A stretch of 64,000 bases of DNA from Henckelia pumila. Its lineage: Eukaryota; Streptophyta; Magnoliopsida; Lamiales; Gesneriaceae. The stretch lies in NCBI RefSeq assembly GCF_033568475.1, contig NW_027331833.1:1860001-1924000 (forward strand), in the 5' to 3' direction. Position 1 is the first letter of the stretch. Every line of letters starts with the position of its first letter. Made by a program: the position numbers and the translations under genes. Positions 9,575 through 22,800 of this stretch are shown one piece after another. A model generated the notes under the pieces. It searched no databases, was not told the DNA's origin, and saw only the letters and a program-made list of their open reading frames with translations.

Positions 9575-10599
9575 ATCTTATTTTCCCTGAATTTGGTGCA
9601 ATTATAGTAAGTCATCTAGCTCTGGAAGTAAATCTATATTCCGTGCCACTCAACTATAGTCCTCCAAACATCATCTGCACTCTAGTATGCATTAAAGACT
9701 CTAAAACATCTTGAACATCTACTCATATAAGCAAGCAAAGCAACAAATTCATTAAAATCACATAAAGACATATAAGAAAACAAGTATGTGATTTACAAGG
9801 AAACACTCGAAAATCATATCTATTTTGAGTGTTCTATCCCATCTGGATTAGCTGTCATTTATAACTTTCAATGTCGAGTCTGAAAGTACTTCAAATCTGA
9901 AAAGAGTATATCAATAACATGTATCAAATTCTGTTTGAAGTCGTTGCTAGTCAATCAAGCAAACTAACGTCAAACCTTATTCAACTCTTTGCCGATTCAA
10001 TTCCGAACTTCCCGAATTCGAATACTTCAATGACAAGGCTGAAATGCAGTGTTTAAAGCAATTAATATCAGCCTCCAACTCAATCTCAACATAGCTAGTT
10101 ATCAAAAGTATAGAAATTCTGAAACCGACGGCGTAACGACTAAAATCCGGCAACCGAAATAATATCCGAATTAATATACCAATCCATACCAACTATAATC
10201 TTCAACATATCAACTCAAGACATACACGGCCATAAAAATTAAAAAATAAAGATTTCAAATATAAGTTCCAAAATTCATAATAAATCCAAACTACAGTCTT
10301 TTTCCGATCCGTCTGCGAATATACAATCGGTGATAGCTTATATACGCATATATCCAAGAATAAATAAATTCCATCTTCAACATAAAAATCAAAGATGAGA
10401 GAAATCAATCAAATTTATACCAAAACGTAGCTCTCGGAGCGGTGATCGCAGATATATATTTATCTCAAAGTTCTGACGGCCGGATAAAAAATTAACGGAG
10501 CTTTGAAGATAAAAAAAATGGCGTTCAATGGGGTTTCTGTTCTTCTCTCCTTTTATTATGATATTCACGTGCAAAGTGATAGAAATTAGGTAGAAATTT

Positions 10600-10631
<32 letters not shown>

Positions 10632-10806
10632 CATATTTTCAGTTTAATCCATGCACTTTTGACTATTTGCAATTCAGTCCTCGGAAAAGCGATTTAATTT
10701 AATTTCAATCCTAATTCATTTAAGAATATTAGAATTTAATTCTAAACTCTAAATATTTTCAAATTAAATATTCTTAGATTAAAATTAATTAATCTCGGGC
10801 CTTACA
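9575..10806 (-). repeat. Truncated 3' LTR of element B
   Basis: Homologous to about 16570-17790 but lacks the part matching 15679-16570, so about 890 bp are missing at the R1 junction. It ends GGGCCTTACA at 10806 (TGTAAGGCCC on the minus strand). It contains a TA microsatellite (about 10601-10629) whose length differs from that in the partner LTR. Confidence 0.75.
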
Positions 10807-10816
10807 TTTCTCCCCT

Positions 10817-12300
10817 CTAAGGCATGAGTTCGTCCTCGAATTCATAAGAAATCTGTATACACATAAGATAATGAAATGACAGAAAACAACATAAGAACTC
10901 ACATAAACAAAACAACTCTGGAAATATCTGTCTCATATCTGACTCAGTCTCCCAAGTCGCTTCTTCAGTGCCATGTCGATTCCACTGAACTTTGAATAAT
11001 TGAATAATATTTTTTCTGAGCAGTTTGTGTTTGCGGTCAAGAATCTGAATAAGATGCTCAAAATAACTGAGAGTCTCGTCAAGTTCATCTTCATCAGGTT
11101 GAAGAACATGTGAAGGATCAGGCTGATACTTCCGAAGCATAGAGACATAGAATACATCATGAATACCGGACAAAGAGGGAAGAAGAGCGAGTCGATAAGC
11201 AAGATCGCCTATCTTCTCGATAATCTCGTACGGACCGATAAAAGGCGGAGATAACTTTCCTCTCTTGCCAAATATGACTGTACCTCTAAATGGAGAAATC
11301 TTCAAAAATACTATGTCTCCCTGATCAAAAGATAGAGGTCTTCGTTTGATATTTGCATATTTAGCTTGCATGTCCTGAGCTGTTTTCATTATTTTCTGAA
11401 TAAGTTTCACCTTTTTAGTCATTTCTCGGATCATATCAGGTCCAGCATCAGGTACTTCTGAGATATCATCCCAATATAACGGTGATCTGCATTTCTTTTC
11501 GTACTTCAAATGGAGCCATCTCAATGCTTGTCTGATAGCTATTATTATACAAAAATTCTGAAAGTGGTAATGAATCTTGCCAACTAGTACCAATGTCTAG
11601 TACTGCAGCTTTCAGCATATCCTCAAGTTTTTGGATAGTCCGCTCTGACTGTCCGTCTGTTTGAGGATGATAAGTTGTACTCATATGCAATTGAGTACCA
11701 AGAGCTTGTTTCAAACTATGCCAAAAGTGTGATGTAAATCTAGGGTCTCGATCTGAAACGATATATTTAGGCACACCATGTAATCTTACCACTTCTTTGA
11801 TGTATATTTCTGTCATTTGATCATGTCTATAAGTAATTCTGTATGGAATGAAGCACGCTGATTTTTTCAATATATCAATAATCACCCAAATGGCATCGCA
11901 ACCTCTGGATGAAAGTGGTAGATGTGTAATGAAATCCATGAAAATGTGATCTCATTTCTATTCTGGACTAGATAAACTCTGCAATAGACCACCTGGCTTC
12001 TTTCTTTCAGCTTTTACCTGTTGGCAATTCAGACATTTGGATACAAAATCAGTCACATTTGACTTCATATGTTTTCACCAATACTGCATCTTCAGATCAT
12101 TATACATCTTTCTGCCACCAGGATGAATACTGAATCTACTGCTGTGAGCCTCTTTCAATATCTGTTGTTTCAAGTCTGAAACATCTGGAACAACAATTAT
12201 GTTATTCACATATAACACATTATCAGCATTGACCTGATATTCAGATTGATGTCCAGATCTGACTATATCAATCCAAATGAGATACACCGATCGTAGATAA
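10817..12300 (-). pseudogene. Element B integrase and chromodomain region
   Basis: Minus-strand frames at 12075-12287, 11466-11939 and 10817-11593 give the zinc-binding region (HSSRFSIHPGGRKMY), the integrase core (MDFITHLPLS, SDRDPRFTSHFW, HPQTDGQSERT, which includes the catalytic D and E region), and the GPYEIIEKIG/DPSHVLQPDEDELD segment. The last ends in a chromodomain-like motif with VQWNRHGTEEATWE. The frames are offset by frameshifts and stops, so no functional integrase can be made from this copy. Confidence 0.8.
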
Positions 12301-12499
12301 GGATAAAGAACATACCTTTCTACTCAAGGCATCTGCAGCTGCATTGGATTTTCCTGGATAATATTTAATCTCGCAATCAAAATCTTTTAGTAAATCAAGC
12401 CATCTACGCTGCCTTATATTCAATTCTGACTGCGAAAACAGATATTTTAAGCTTTTGTGACCAGAATAGATTTCAAACTTCTCACCATACAGATAATGT

Positions 12500-14100
12500 C
12501 GTCATATCTTCAATGCAAAGACGATAGCGGCAAGCTCCAAATCATGGATAGGATATCGAGTCTCGTGTGGCTTTAACTGTCTCGAAGCATAAGCGATAAC
12601 ATGACCTCGTTGCATAAGCACACAACCCAGACCCCTGTGAGAAGCATCACAATAAACAACAAAATCACCTGTATCTGAAGGAATCGTCAAGACAGGTGCA
12701 CTGGTAAGCCTCTTCTTCAGCTCCAAGAAACTAACTTCACAAGCTTCAGTCCAAACATACAACATATTATTCTAAGTTAACTGCGTAATAGGCTTGGCAA
12801 TGCTGGAAAAATCTTGGATAAATCTGTAATAATGTCCTGATAAGCCCATAAAACTCCATATTTCTGGTACTGATGTAGGTCTAAGCCAATTAAGCACAGC
12901 CTCTACCTTGCTTGGATCCACTGAAATGTCATCTCCTGAAATGATATGCCCAAGAAACACAACTTTCTGCAACCAAAACTCACATTTTGATAACTTGACA
13001 TATAATTTTTCAGTTCTCAAAATCTTCTGAGATGTTCAGCATGATCATGCACATTCTTGGAATAGATCAAAATATCATCAATGAAGATAATGACAAAGTC
13101 ATCCAAATATTTCTGAAACACTATATTCATCAATCCCATAAATACTGCAGGAGCATTGGTTAAACAAAAAGGAATGACAATGAATTCATAATGACCATAC
13201 CTTGTTCTGAAAGCAGTTTTAGGGATATCTACATTTCGTACCCTTAGCTGATGATATCCGGATCGTAAGTCAATATTTGAATAGATAGCTGAACCCTGTA
13301 ATTGATCAAACAAATCATCTATTCTAGGCAGTGGATATTTATTCTTTATGGTTACCTTGTTCAGTTGTCGATAATAGATACACAACCACATATAACCTTC
13401 TTTCTTTTGTACGAAAAGTACCGGAGCACCCCAAGGTGAAACGCTCGGCTTAATGTACCCTTTGGCCAACAAATCTTCCAACTGATCCTTCAAATCCTTC
13501 AATTCAATAGGTGTCATTCTGTAAGGAGCTTTGGATATTGGTTGCGTACATGACATTAACTCAATGCTGAAGTCTATTTCTCGAACTGGAGGCAAACTAG
13601 GAATTTCATCAGGAAATACATCAGCAAATTCATGCACCACTGGGATATCTGTCACTGCTGGACTGGATTTCAATACATCGACTACATAAATCAGAAATCC
13701 TTCTACACCTCTATGCAATAAACGGGTCATAGATAACACAAATATCAAAGGAATCTTGGCTCGAGAACCCTTACCGTAGAATTTCCATTCAGCTTCCATT
13801 TCTGGTCTAAATCTGACCACTTTCTGGAAACAATCTACAGTCGCCCTATACTTGGTTAACATGTCTATACCGATAATGCAATCAAAATATGATAATCCAA
13901 GTACTATAAAATCCAAATCAATCACATTCCCATCATATTGTAGTGCACAATTCCGAATCATTCTAACAGATACAATACCTTCACCCAAAGGTGAAGAAAT
14001 AAAAACAACAGTAGGCAATGGCTCAGACGATAAAGAATGCATCATAAAATTTTTTTCAGATATGAATGTATGTGATGCATCTGTATCTATCAAAACATAG
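12500..14100 (-). pseudogene. Element B protease, reverse transcriptase and RNase H region
   Basis: The protease motif reads [11 protein letters not shown] where DTGAS/DSGAS is expected, a change at the catalytic triplet. The RT has [28 protein letters not shown] and a FIDDILIYS active-site box. RNase H has [13 protein letters not shown] and [13 protein letters not shown]. The region is split among frames 13017-14093, 12772-13020 and 12502-12765 by frameshifts, showing that the copy is dead. Confidence 0.85.
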
Positions 14101-14171
14101 GCAGGATAACCATAAATAGAGCAGTTACCTGCTATGACATCGTGATGTGCTGCTTGAGTCTGATCCTCAGT

Positions 14172-15347
14172 AAGTGCAAATACTCGAGCCTATTTCCTAG
14201 GAGGTTGAGTCACAGTCTGGCTTCCTCCTGGTCTGGTTTGTTGTTGTGGCTGGAATGAATGCACTGATTGCCTTTCTGCTCGGGGGACTGGTGGAGAAGA
14301 ACTTGCACCAGTGGTTCTGTCTGTTGCTCTTTGACGACACACCTTGGCATAGTGACCTGGTTGGCGACAAATATTACAAGTACCTGATACCCCTCTGCAC
14401 TGATCAGTAGCATGTCGTCCACCACACTTACCACAAAACACTCCTGAATCATTGGACCTCTGACCTGCACCATACTGCCTCTGTCCACTAGAACTAGATG
14501 AACTACCGCCAGACTTCTTAAACTGTTTACCTTTCGGCCTGAATCTAGAATCCCTTCTGCCACTGCTTCCACCCTTAAATCTGGGAGATGGTTGCTGAAA
14601 TTGTGGCAGATTCTGTGGCACTGCTGCTGATACTGGCTGTTGAGATGACTGTGGAATGAACGGTGCTTCTCTTTGTCTCACTAAACCTGCTTCTGCTCCC
14701 TTCGCTTTATTCAGTGCTTCAGCAAATTTATTGGTTCTTACATTGTTCACCAGAGTAAACACATCTGGATTGAGACCATTAATAAAATGGTCTGCCATAG
14801 CTTCATCAGTCGCTGCTATATGTGGGGCAAACTTCAAAAGACTTGAAAATTTGGCCACATATTCTTCAATATTCAAATTGCCTTGCCTCAGATTGGAAAA
14901 TTCAGCACCCTTATCTTTTTTGTAAGAGACTGGAAAGAAACGTTGATAGAACTCAGTTTTAAAGACAGTCCAGGTGATAGTCGTACCTCGATGTTCCAAA
15001 TCTCTTTTTGTAGTAATCCACTAGCTCTTGGCAACTTCATGAAGTTGATGTATTACAAGTCTGATACGACGATCATCTAAATAATCAAGCGAGTCAAACA
15101 ACTGTTCAATATCTTCTAGCCAATTCTCACAGTCAAATGAATTTTTTGTTCCTTTCAGTGTTGGCGGTTTGAACGACTAAAATCGTTTCAGTAGTGTTTC
15201 CATCGGTGTAGCAGTAACATCCATAGGATCAACAGATGTACTACCCTGTGCATTCTGAGGCTCAACCACTGGTTGTGGTACATTTGGCTGTTCTGGTTGA
15301 GGAATAGCCACTGTCTGTCTAGTCATCGGTGCTTTACGGGTAGGCAT
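14172..15347 (-). pseudogene. Element B gag (capsid and zinc knuckles)
   Basis: The ATG at 15347 opens MPTRKAPMTRQ. A longer open stretch (14190-14999) has the retrotransposon gag core (FYQRFFPVSYKKDKGAEFSN) and two zinc knuckles of the CX2CX4HX4C type (CGKCGGRHATDQC and CNICRQPGHYAKVC). Stops and frameshifts near 15000-15180 and a stop near 14187 break the frame. Confidence 0.8.
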
Positions 15348-15664
15348 ATCTGATTGTCAAACAGATTAGTGCATAAACAATATCATATTCTGCAATTTAT
15401 TCCATCCTTCTCTGATTAGCATTCTCATGCGTTCTCATTAGAATTCACGTTCTGATCGAGGATAATCTGGAATATGATTGCATATAGAGCATGCAGTAAC
15501 AATGAAAACACATAATCATGCAATCATATAATTCATGCAATAAGAAAGCATGCTCACATATAATGCACATAATCAGATACATCATGTAATCTTATGCAAT
15601 ATAAAGCAATCAGACAGACTCAATCTACCCCGCTCATTCACTTCTATCTCAGTCCAGAACCTAT

Positions 15665-15676
15665 GCTTTGATACCA
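15665..15676 (-). other. Primer-binding site of element B
   Basis: On the minus strand TGGTATCAAAGC follows the 5' LTR end after two bases. It is close to the initiator methionine tRNA complement TGGTATCAGAGC used by most plant LTR retrotransposons. Confidence 0.75.
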
Positions 15677-15678
15677 CA

Positions 15679-17790
15679 TGTTGTGGGGACTTTGGGTTGC
15701 TAATCTTGTTTTAGGGAAATTTGTACATTAAACATCATTAATACAATATATTTAAATAAAGGCCAATTTTTTTTTAAAAAAAGTACACGGACTCCGTACA
15801 AAGGTCCGTGCATGGGTCTGTGCATTAATCTGCACGTCCAAACATCAAATGCAAAGTACACGGACCCCGTGCCTACATCTGTGCTCGGGTCCGTGCCCAA
15901 GTTTCAAAATTTTTTGAAGCTACTGGTTTCCATCTGAACCACACGGACCCCCACACGAAGCTTGGCACAGGGTCCGTGCCTTTAATTTTCTGAACAGGTT
16001 AGGATACACGGACCCTTACCCAAATTTTGTACATGGTCTATGCCCTGCTACAAAAATTCAGAAAATTAACATTTCAAATTTGAGAACATGATATACAACT
16101 CTTTTTCAACCTTTTTTTACATGCATTCTATTCAACAGCAATCTCAGAAGCATATATACACATTTAGTTCTAGGATACATAACATGAAAAATAAACGGTA
16201 CTCGACAAACATATATACAAAAGTTCTTGTTTATGTTCTAACATGTTTAGCAACTCAAAAGACATGCTCTCTTGTTTAAAACCCAAGTCCACACGTGCTA
16301 TTCTTTCTATCTCGAGCTATTCACGACCTCTCTGTCCAGCTCCTGCCCCACCTATTGTCATGCACACATACAAAATACAGCAATAGCCGGATAACTCCGG
16401 TGAGAAACACAATTCCTAGTATAAATAACATAACATACAAGATATTAAACTTGAATGCAATGCATGTTTCAAAAGAAGGCTATAAAATCTGATATCAATA
16501 AAATCTTGGTTCTTGGGATCCTGAGGAATAAAATCTCAATCAATCACCAATTCACCGATCGAGGTGACATCAAGTATCTTATTTTCCTTGACTTTGGTGC
16601 AACTATAATGAGTCATCTAGCTGTGGAAGTAAATCTACATTCCGTGCCACTCAACTATAACCCTCCAAACGTTATCTGTACTCTAGGCCTTTCAGCCCTC
16701 TGTGCTTTTCAGGCTGGAGTTCAAGATGAATGCAACATAATCTATATGCATTAAATACTGTAACACATCTTGAACATCTACTCATATAAGCAAGAAAAGC
16801 AACAAATTCATCAAAATCACATAAAGACATAAGAAAACAAGTATGTGATTTACAAGGGAATACTCGAAAATCATATCTATTTCGAGTGTTCTATCCCATC
16901 TGGATTAGCTGTCATTTATAACTTTCAATGTCGAGTCTAAAAGTACTTCAAATCTGAAAAGAGTATATCAATAACATGTATCAAATTATGTTTGAAGTCG
17001 TTGCTAGTCAATCAAGCAAATTAAAGTCAAACCTTCTTCAACTCTTTGCCGATTCAATTCCGAACTTCCCGAATTCGAATACTTCAATGACAAGGATGAA
17101 ATGCAATGTTTAAAGCAATGAATATCAGCCTCCAACTCAATCTCAACATAGCTAGTTATCAAGAGTATAGAAATTCTGAAACGGCGGCGTAACGACTAAA
17201 ATCCGGTAACCAAAACAATATCCGAATTAATATACCAATCCATACCAACTATAATCTTCAACATATCAACTCAAGACATATATGGTCATAACAATTCAGA
17301 AACAAAGATTTTGAATATAAGTTCCAAAATTCATAATAAATCCGAACTACAGTTTTTTTTCGATCCGTCTGCGAATATACAATCGGTGCTAGCTTATATA
17401 CGCATATATCCAAGAATAAATAAATTCCATTTTCAACATAAAAATCAAAGATTAGAGAACTCAATCAAAGTTATACCAAAACGTAGCTCTCGGAGGTTTG
17501 AAGATAAAAAATGACGTTCAAAGGGGTTTCCGTTCTTCTCTCATTCTATTCTGATATTCACGTGCAAAGTGATAGAAATTAGGTAGAAATTTAGATATAT
17601 ATATATATATATAGCATATTTGCAATTTAGTCCCTGCACTTTTGACTATTTGCAATTCAGTCCCCAAAAAAGAGATTTAATTTAATTTCAATCTTAATTC
17701 ATTTAAAAATATTAAAATTTAATTCTAAACTATAAATATTCTCAAATTAAATATTTTTGGATTAAAATTAATTAATTCCGGGGCCTTAGA
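15679..17790 (-). repeat. 5' LTR of element B
   Basis: About 2.1 kb, from TGTTGTGGGG to GGGCCTTAGA on the plus strand. It includes an array of CACGGACC/GGTCCGTG words at about 15783-16045 and a TA microsatellite near 17594-17614. It is the full-length partner of the truncated LTR at 9575-10806. Confidence 0.75.
15783..16045. repeat. CACGGACC / GGTCCGTG array inside the element B LTR
   Basis: Repeated inverted words CACGGAC and GTCCGTG at irregular spacing. They form many short potential hairpins and are much richer in G+C than the rest of the LTR. Confidence 0.65.
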
Positions 17791-18136
17791 AAAACTCTCT
17801 GCCTGACTTCTGTTTTGGTTTTTGATGATAATTTCCAACATGGCCTTTATTTCTCGTATCGATTGTTGCACTAAAGACTCCTTAACTTCTACTCCAAGAG
17901 GTGAGTTATATTTCCCCAATTGAAAATCCTGATCATCTCTCTTCTTCATATTCATCCCTTGCTGCTCCTTAGCCTGAGATTTTGCCAACTTACCCATAGC
18001 ACTACTGAGAGAACTCATATTCTCTCATATCACCAACAGATTCTCTTGCATTTTCATCCTCATCTTCTCCATTTCCTCCAATCTGGTTGCTGTCATTTTT
18101 TTTTTCTCCGATGAGAATCCGGTAGGTCGAACCAAT
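17791..18136 (-). pseudogene. 5' leader and gag start of gypsy element A
   Basis: In minus orientation the leader after the LTR reads ATTGGTTCGACCTACCGG, then a frame rich in Met, Glu and Lys (LEEMEKMRMKMQEN, then MSSLSSAMGKLAKSQAKEQQ). This is typical of the N-terminal region of plant gypsy gag. It is cut at 17790 by element B. Confidence 0.55.
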
Positions 18137-18396
18137 TGTTAGGAACAATAATTCTAAACGATTCAAACACAAATACAACTCAAGATTCAATAAGAAAAAT
18201 CTGAGTATTGCTACTCAGCCAAGGGTTTAATCCCTTTACAAGAGGAAGAGTCTTGCCACTAGCACAAGCTAGTTGAATCAACAAAATCAACGCGAATACC
18301 CTCCCTAACAATCTCCTCTCTATTTATTCCCTTCCCCAGTTTAGATCCTTCCAATAGGATATGGGCTTGGGCCTGCTTGGTCTATTGGGCCTAACA
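18137..18396 (-). repeat. LTR of gypsy element A (5' LTR, 260 bp)
   Basis: TGTTAGGAAC to GGGCCTAACA. It matches the left LTR without the 169-bp tandem duplication. It is followed by GCAGA, the counterpart of GAAGA at 1657-1661. Confidence 0.75.
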
Positions 18397-19823
18397 GCAG
18401 ATCATGGGGGTTCATGGAGAACTTCTTTCACGCTGATTGAGTGTAAAGACTAATCAATTGTTACAATAGGATCATCATGAATCCGAGAGATGATGCAGGA
18501 AAATAATGCTGGATAAGTCAATATGAAGAGCTGGTACTAGAGAAGCAATATGCTATATATCATGCAGACTTGAAGATGACACATGTCCAAAGAAGAGTTA
18601 AAGTCTTTATTGATCACATGGTGTATTAGAGATAAATAAGTTATACTTAGCTAGTTGATACAGTAGTTAAGAAGACAATTGGGAAGTTATATGGAAGCAT
18701 AATCGCGCTCGTATAAATACATCATCATGTAAAATTGTACAGTTCAGTTTTTCATCTTCTCGATATAGTGAATTCTCAACTTTCGATCTTGAACTCTCAA
18801 GTGTAACTTGGTGCCATCTTTCAATAGAATAATAATCAAAGTAATGTAATATTGTAGCAAATCAAATGTGGAATTTATTGATATCAAATAGATAAAAAAA
18901 AATTATTACTATAAATTATGTATTCTTTTACTTTAAATATTTTAAATGAGAAATTAATTTTGCCTTAAATACGAAAAAAGAGATAAAAAAATAAAATCAA
19001 TCACAAACATATAGAAAAAGATAAAAGAAATTATTTTAAAAAAACATCTCAATAATAAACAATAAAATAAAAAAAGTTTTATCGATAGTTTACAAACATC
19101 TTTTAATTATTTTTAACTTTAAAATTATTTTTATAAATTAGTTATCCAAACACATTTTTAACTATTAAAATATTTTTATAAAGAGTTGTTCAAATATATA
19201 TTTATTCTTAAAATAACTTTTAAAAGATTTAATAAAAAAAAGTTAAAAAAACACTTTTATTAAAATATTTTTCAAAATACATGTTTAAACGTAGCCTTAA
19301 TTTATAAGTTGATATTTGATTATCTAATCTTAGTCAACTTTTAAATTTGAAAATAATCTTTTACAATATTTGTCTTAATTGTAACACTATAGTGTATTTT
19401 AATAATATGTGAGGGTCATTTTTAAAAAATATAATAAAAAAAAAAGTAACCCCATCTAAATAACAAAATATCTCGTTTATTATGACACATGCATAATTTG
19501 TCTTTCAGTGCCACACCAATCTATTGCACAACATGCATGAATGAACCTTTATTCGAATAGAAACTGCAAAATTCCAAAACTGTGCTTCTATTTACAGAAA
19601 AGAATTGCCCCAACAAATAGAAAGCACATAATATACGACACAAAACCGCGCCAAAAACACACCACTGGACGAAAACTCACTCACATCTGAAAACCCGAAT
19701 CTAAACTAGATGCAGCTTGAGTCAGAGCAAGAGGCAGCGCTACGTCCCAGTCGAGCCTCCATGGCATTTACGTTTTACACCAATCTATTTATCTTGATAG
19801 GAACACTTTGGAACTTCTGTGCA
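18397..19823. other. Intergenic DNA downstream of the PERK gene
   Basis: AT-rich. It starts with the right target duplication of gypsy A and the possible tail of the small interrupted host ORF (18402-18440). At about 19130-19310 there is an AT-rich segment ending AAACGTAGCC that resembles the reverse of part of repeat R1, probably a short non-autonomous element. The last part (about 19500-19823) should hold the PERK 3' UTR. No other gene is seen. Confidence 0.4.
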
Positions 19824-22800
19824 TCAATTTCTTGGGCTATGTACTTGGTTGCCATCACTACTGGAGCTATTCTGATACAAAAAATCTGTACTATAATCTT
19901 GACTACCAAATGCCATCCTGCGAAACAATCTAATTTCTTCGGAATGTTGAGCAGAGTTGTATATTTCACTTTCGCCAACTCTCATTCCATTTGACAAATC
20001 CGAGGTAGCCATACTGTCTAAAGCCCTCACGACCTGGAACGCCACAGAAAAAGGTGATGATTAAATGACTTCTACAAGCGAATGCATGGGCATTGTACAA
20101 GAGATGTAGAATGTTTTTTCAGGATCCATAAAAAAAAAGGTGGCGAAATATTAATGGATTTTTTTTTTGTAATTAGATTTAAATGATTCATTCTAGAAGG
20201 TGTCACCTGTCCCATCTTGGGTCTCTTTGCAGATGAATGACGTACACAAGCCGCAGCAACTTCAATTGTTCTGAACATCTCACCATCGACATATTGCCCT
20301 TCAAGCCTTGGATCTGCCAACTCCCCAAATTCTTGTGTCTCAAGCGCATGACTAAGCAAAGGTCGGGCCTGGGAGATATAAATGTTAGATGTGAAACTTC
20401 TGAATTATTGCTGTTTTATGCAACCAACTATGCAGCTGTGTAATGGTACAGAGCCACTTGAGTCCAGGTTGCAATTAGCACACCAAGTGAAACCAATCTG
20501 ATTTGAATGATTGACATTTGGAACCTCTCAGCCCAACGAATGAATAATAAGTTCACTCAAAACCACAAAAGATCGTAGGCAAAGCAACTTAATGAGAAAC
20601 TTATCTACAGTTCAAAAAAATCGTGACTTAACTAAGAATAGAAACTAAAGAAATGGTCCAAACTTAGAAATATCTAAGCTTCTTGTATGATGAGAATTAT
20701 TCGGAGGAGGGATGATCAAACAGTCCCATGCTTCTAGATGGCCCTATATGTCCCAACCAAATAGATCTTACATATTGCTCGGTCATACATGCCAGAGTGA
20801 AAAGAAAGTCATTTAACTACATGGGTCAAGATTTGTTGGGTTCATGAATAGGGGGAAGAAACTTACCCACTCAACTATGCTCTCCTCCCCTAAGGGCTGG
20901 GATGTATCGACAGGCTTGCGTCCAGTAATTAACTCCAAGAGCACAACGCCAAAGGAATACACATCAGATTTGTCAGTCAACTTGCCACTGGATGCATACT
21001 CAGGAGCCATGTATCTGAATCAATCCAACCAGAGGAAAAATACTAAAGATATGGTAACATACAATCTTTTGATGCTCCTATTTAGCTTCCTTTGAACAAT
21101 TAAATGGATGACAACTTACCCAAAGGTTCCCATTACACGTGTTGTAATATGTGTATTAGCATCCACAGCTAATTTAGCGAGTCCAAAATCAGAAACCTGA
21201 AATGTAGATATTATAAAGATGGTCTAAAAGACAACAAAACTTATAGTGCTCCATAATTTGGCTTACCCGCGCTACAAAATTGTTATCTAAAAGGATGTTT
21301 GACGACTTGATATCTCTATGGATAATACGGGGGTGACCTGAAGATTGATAAACCACTTAGCAAATTATTGTTTTTATAATTGCATAAAGACATAGAAATT
21401 CCAATGTCAATACAAGATTAAACAAAATGATGATTTAGGGTGAACCACCCAATTGATGATTACTTTCCATAATATTTCGATAGCTTGATAACTAAATGAC
21501 TTTTAAATTCTGAAACCATTCGTTTGCAAAACTGCCACCAATTTATTTTCCAGACCTCCCAAAAAACAGAACCACATAAATACACATAAAATGCTGGCTC
21601 AAAAAAAAAAAAAAAAACTGGCTCAAAAAAAAATACACATAAAATGTATAACTTCGACAAATTCAACCAAAAAGGGGGAAATGACTTCTGCTCTCAGCAA
21701 TTTCTTATTTCCCATAGTACATCTAAGAGTAAGTAATTCATAAATATTCTATCCTGTTAGTAACCAAGATAAATATATAGTTGCACCACTAAAATGAAAG
21801 ATGAGAAGAGAAAAATGTTACAAATAACCGAGAAGAAAGCCGTTTACCCTCTAGTACAGATTCCTTGAGCCTTGTCAAAGCAATCATTTTTATCATGCTG
21901 AACTATGAGCAGGTAGGGATTAATGACTTTTATGGAAAAACGTTAATATCTTTTATCCATCCATCGGATAGGTGTTATAGTCTTCTAGAGAGCAAAGCTA
22001 TTATATCAGAGTTTAGGAAACGCCGTCTCAAATAAGCCATTATCACCATATTATTCCATCCATAGTTCTCCCTTAAAACTCATGTTTCACTTTCACAGCA
22101 TATTTCTTATCATGAAAAAGACAGCCAAATAATATCAAATCTGGAGGCAAATTCTGATAGAATTAATGATGTATTGGAAACGAGGAGAATCGATAGCTTA
22201 CAGTCTTCATGAAGGTAGGCAATGCCACGAGCTGAGCCAATGGCAATCTTCACACGCGTAATCCAATCCATAACTGGCCTACCTTGACCTAACAGGAGAA
22301 AAGAAAACATAAGTACACCTTTGGCCAATATTCCCTTCAACACTAAGCAATAAAAGTTACCATGAAGGTGGAAGTAGAGAGTATCATTTGGGACATATTC
22401 ATACACAAGCAGCCTTCTATCCTCTGCAATGCAATAACCTACAAGTGAAACCAAATGTCGATGGTGTATACGACTTATTATCTCGACTTCTGATCTGAAT
22501 TCTCGCTCCCCCTGCCCTCCACCAACCTTTAACTGCTTAACTGCTACTTCTCGGCCATCCACAAGTCTTCCTTTGTACACCGAACCAAATCCACCTTCAC
22601 CCAAGAGATTCTGAGGGGGGAACCCATTAGTGGCCTCAACTAATTCATTGTAGGTGAACCATGACCTTGAATTCCCCAACCCCCCGGACTCGTGAGGTGA
22701 ATAAGAGATGCCATTGCCAGAGCCGTTTCCAAAACCGGATCCTGATTTTTGCACCTTCACAATGCCAGAACCTGGTCAAAATTAGAGCACTTCTTTAATC

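Larger units (their letters stand above)
9575..17790 (-). mobile_element. Degenerate Ty3/gypsy (Tekay/Del-like chromovirus) element B
   Basis: In minus orientation: a 5' LTR (15679-17790), a primer-binding site TGGTATCAAAGC (15665-15676), gag, protease, reverse transcriptase, RNase H, integrase, a C-terminal chromodomain-like region, a polypurine tract AGAGGGGAGAAA, and a truncated 3' LTR (9575-10806). The order RT-RH-IN is that of Ty3/gypsy. The words GKRGKLSPPFIGPYEI and HDVFYVSMLRKY fit the Tekay/Del chromovirus lineage. The two LTRs differ at many sites and by several indels, so the insertion is old. The base after the right LTR end (TTAGA, where the left copy has TTACA) suggests a decayed terminus. 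Confidence 0.85.

Noticed and set aside
10817..15347. Possibility that element B encodes a working polyprotein
   Set aside because: Several frameshifts and stops, and a changed protease triplet, rule this out.
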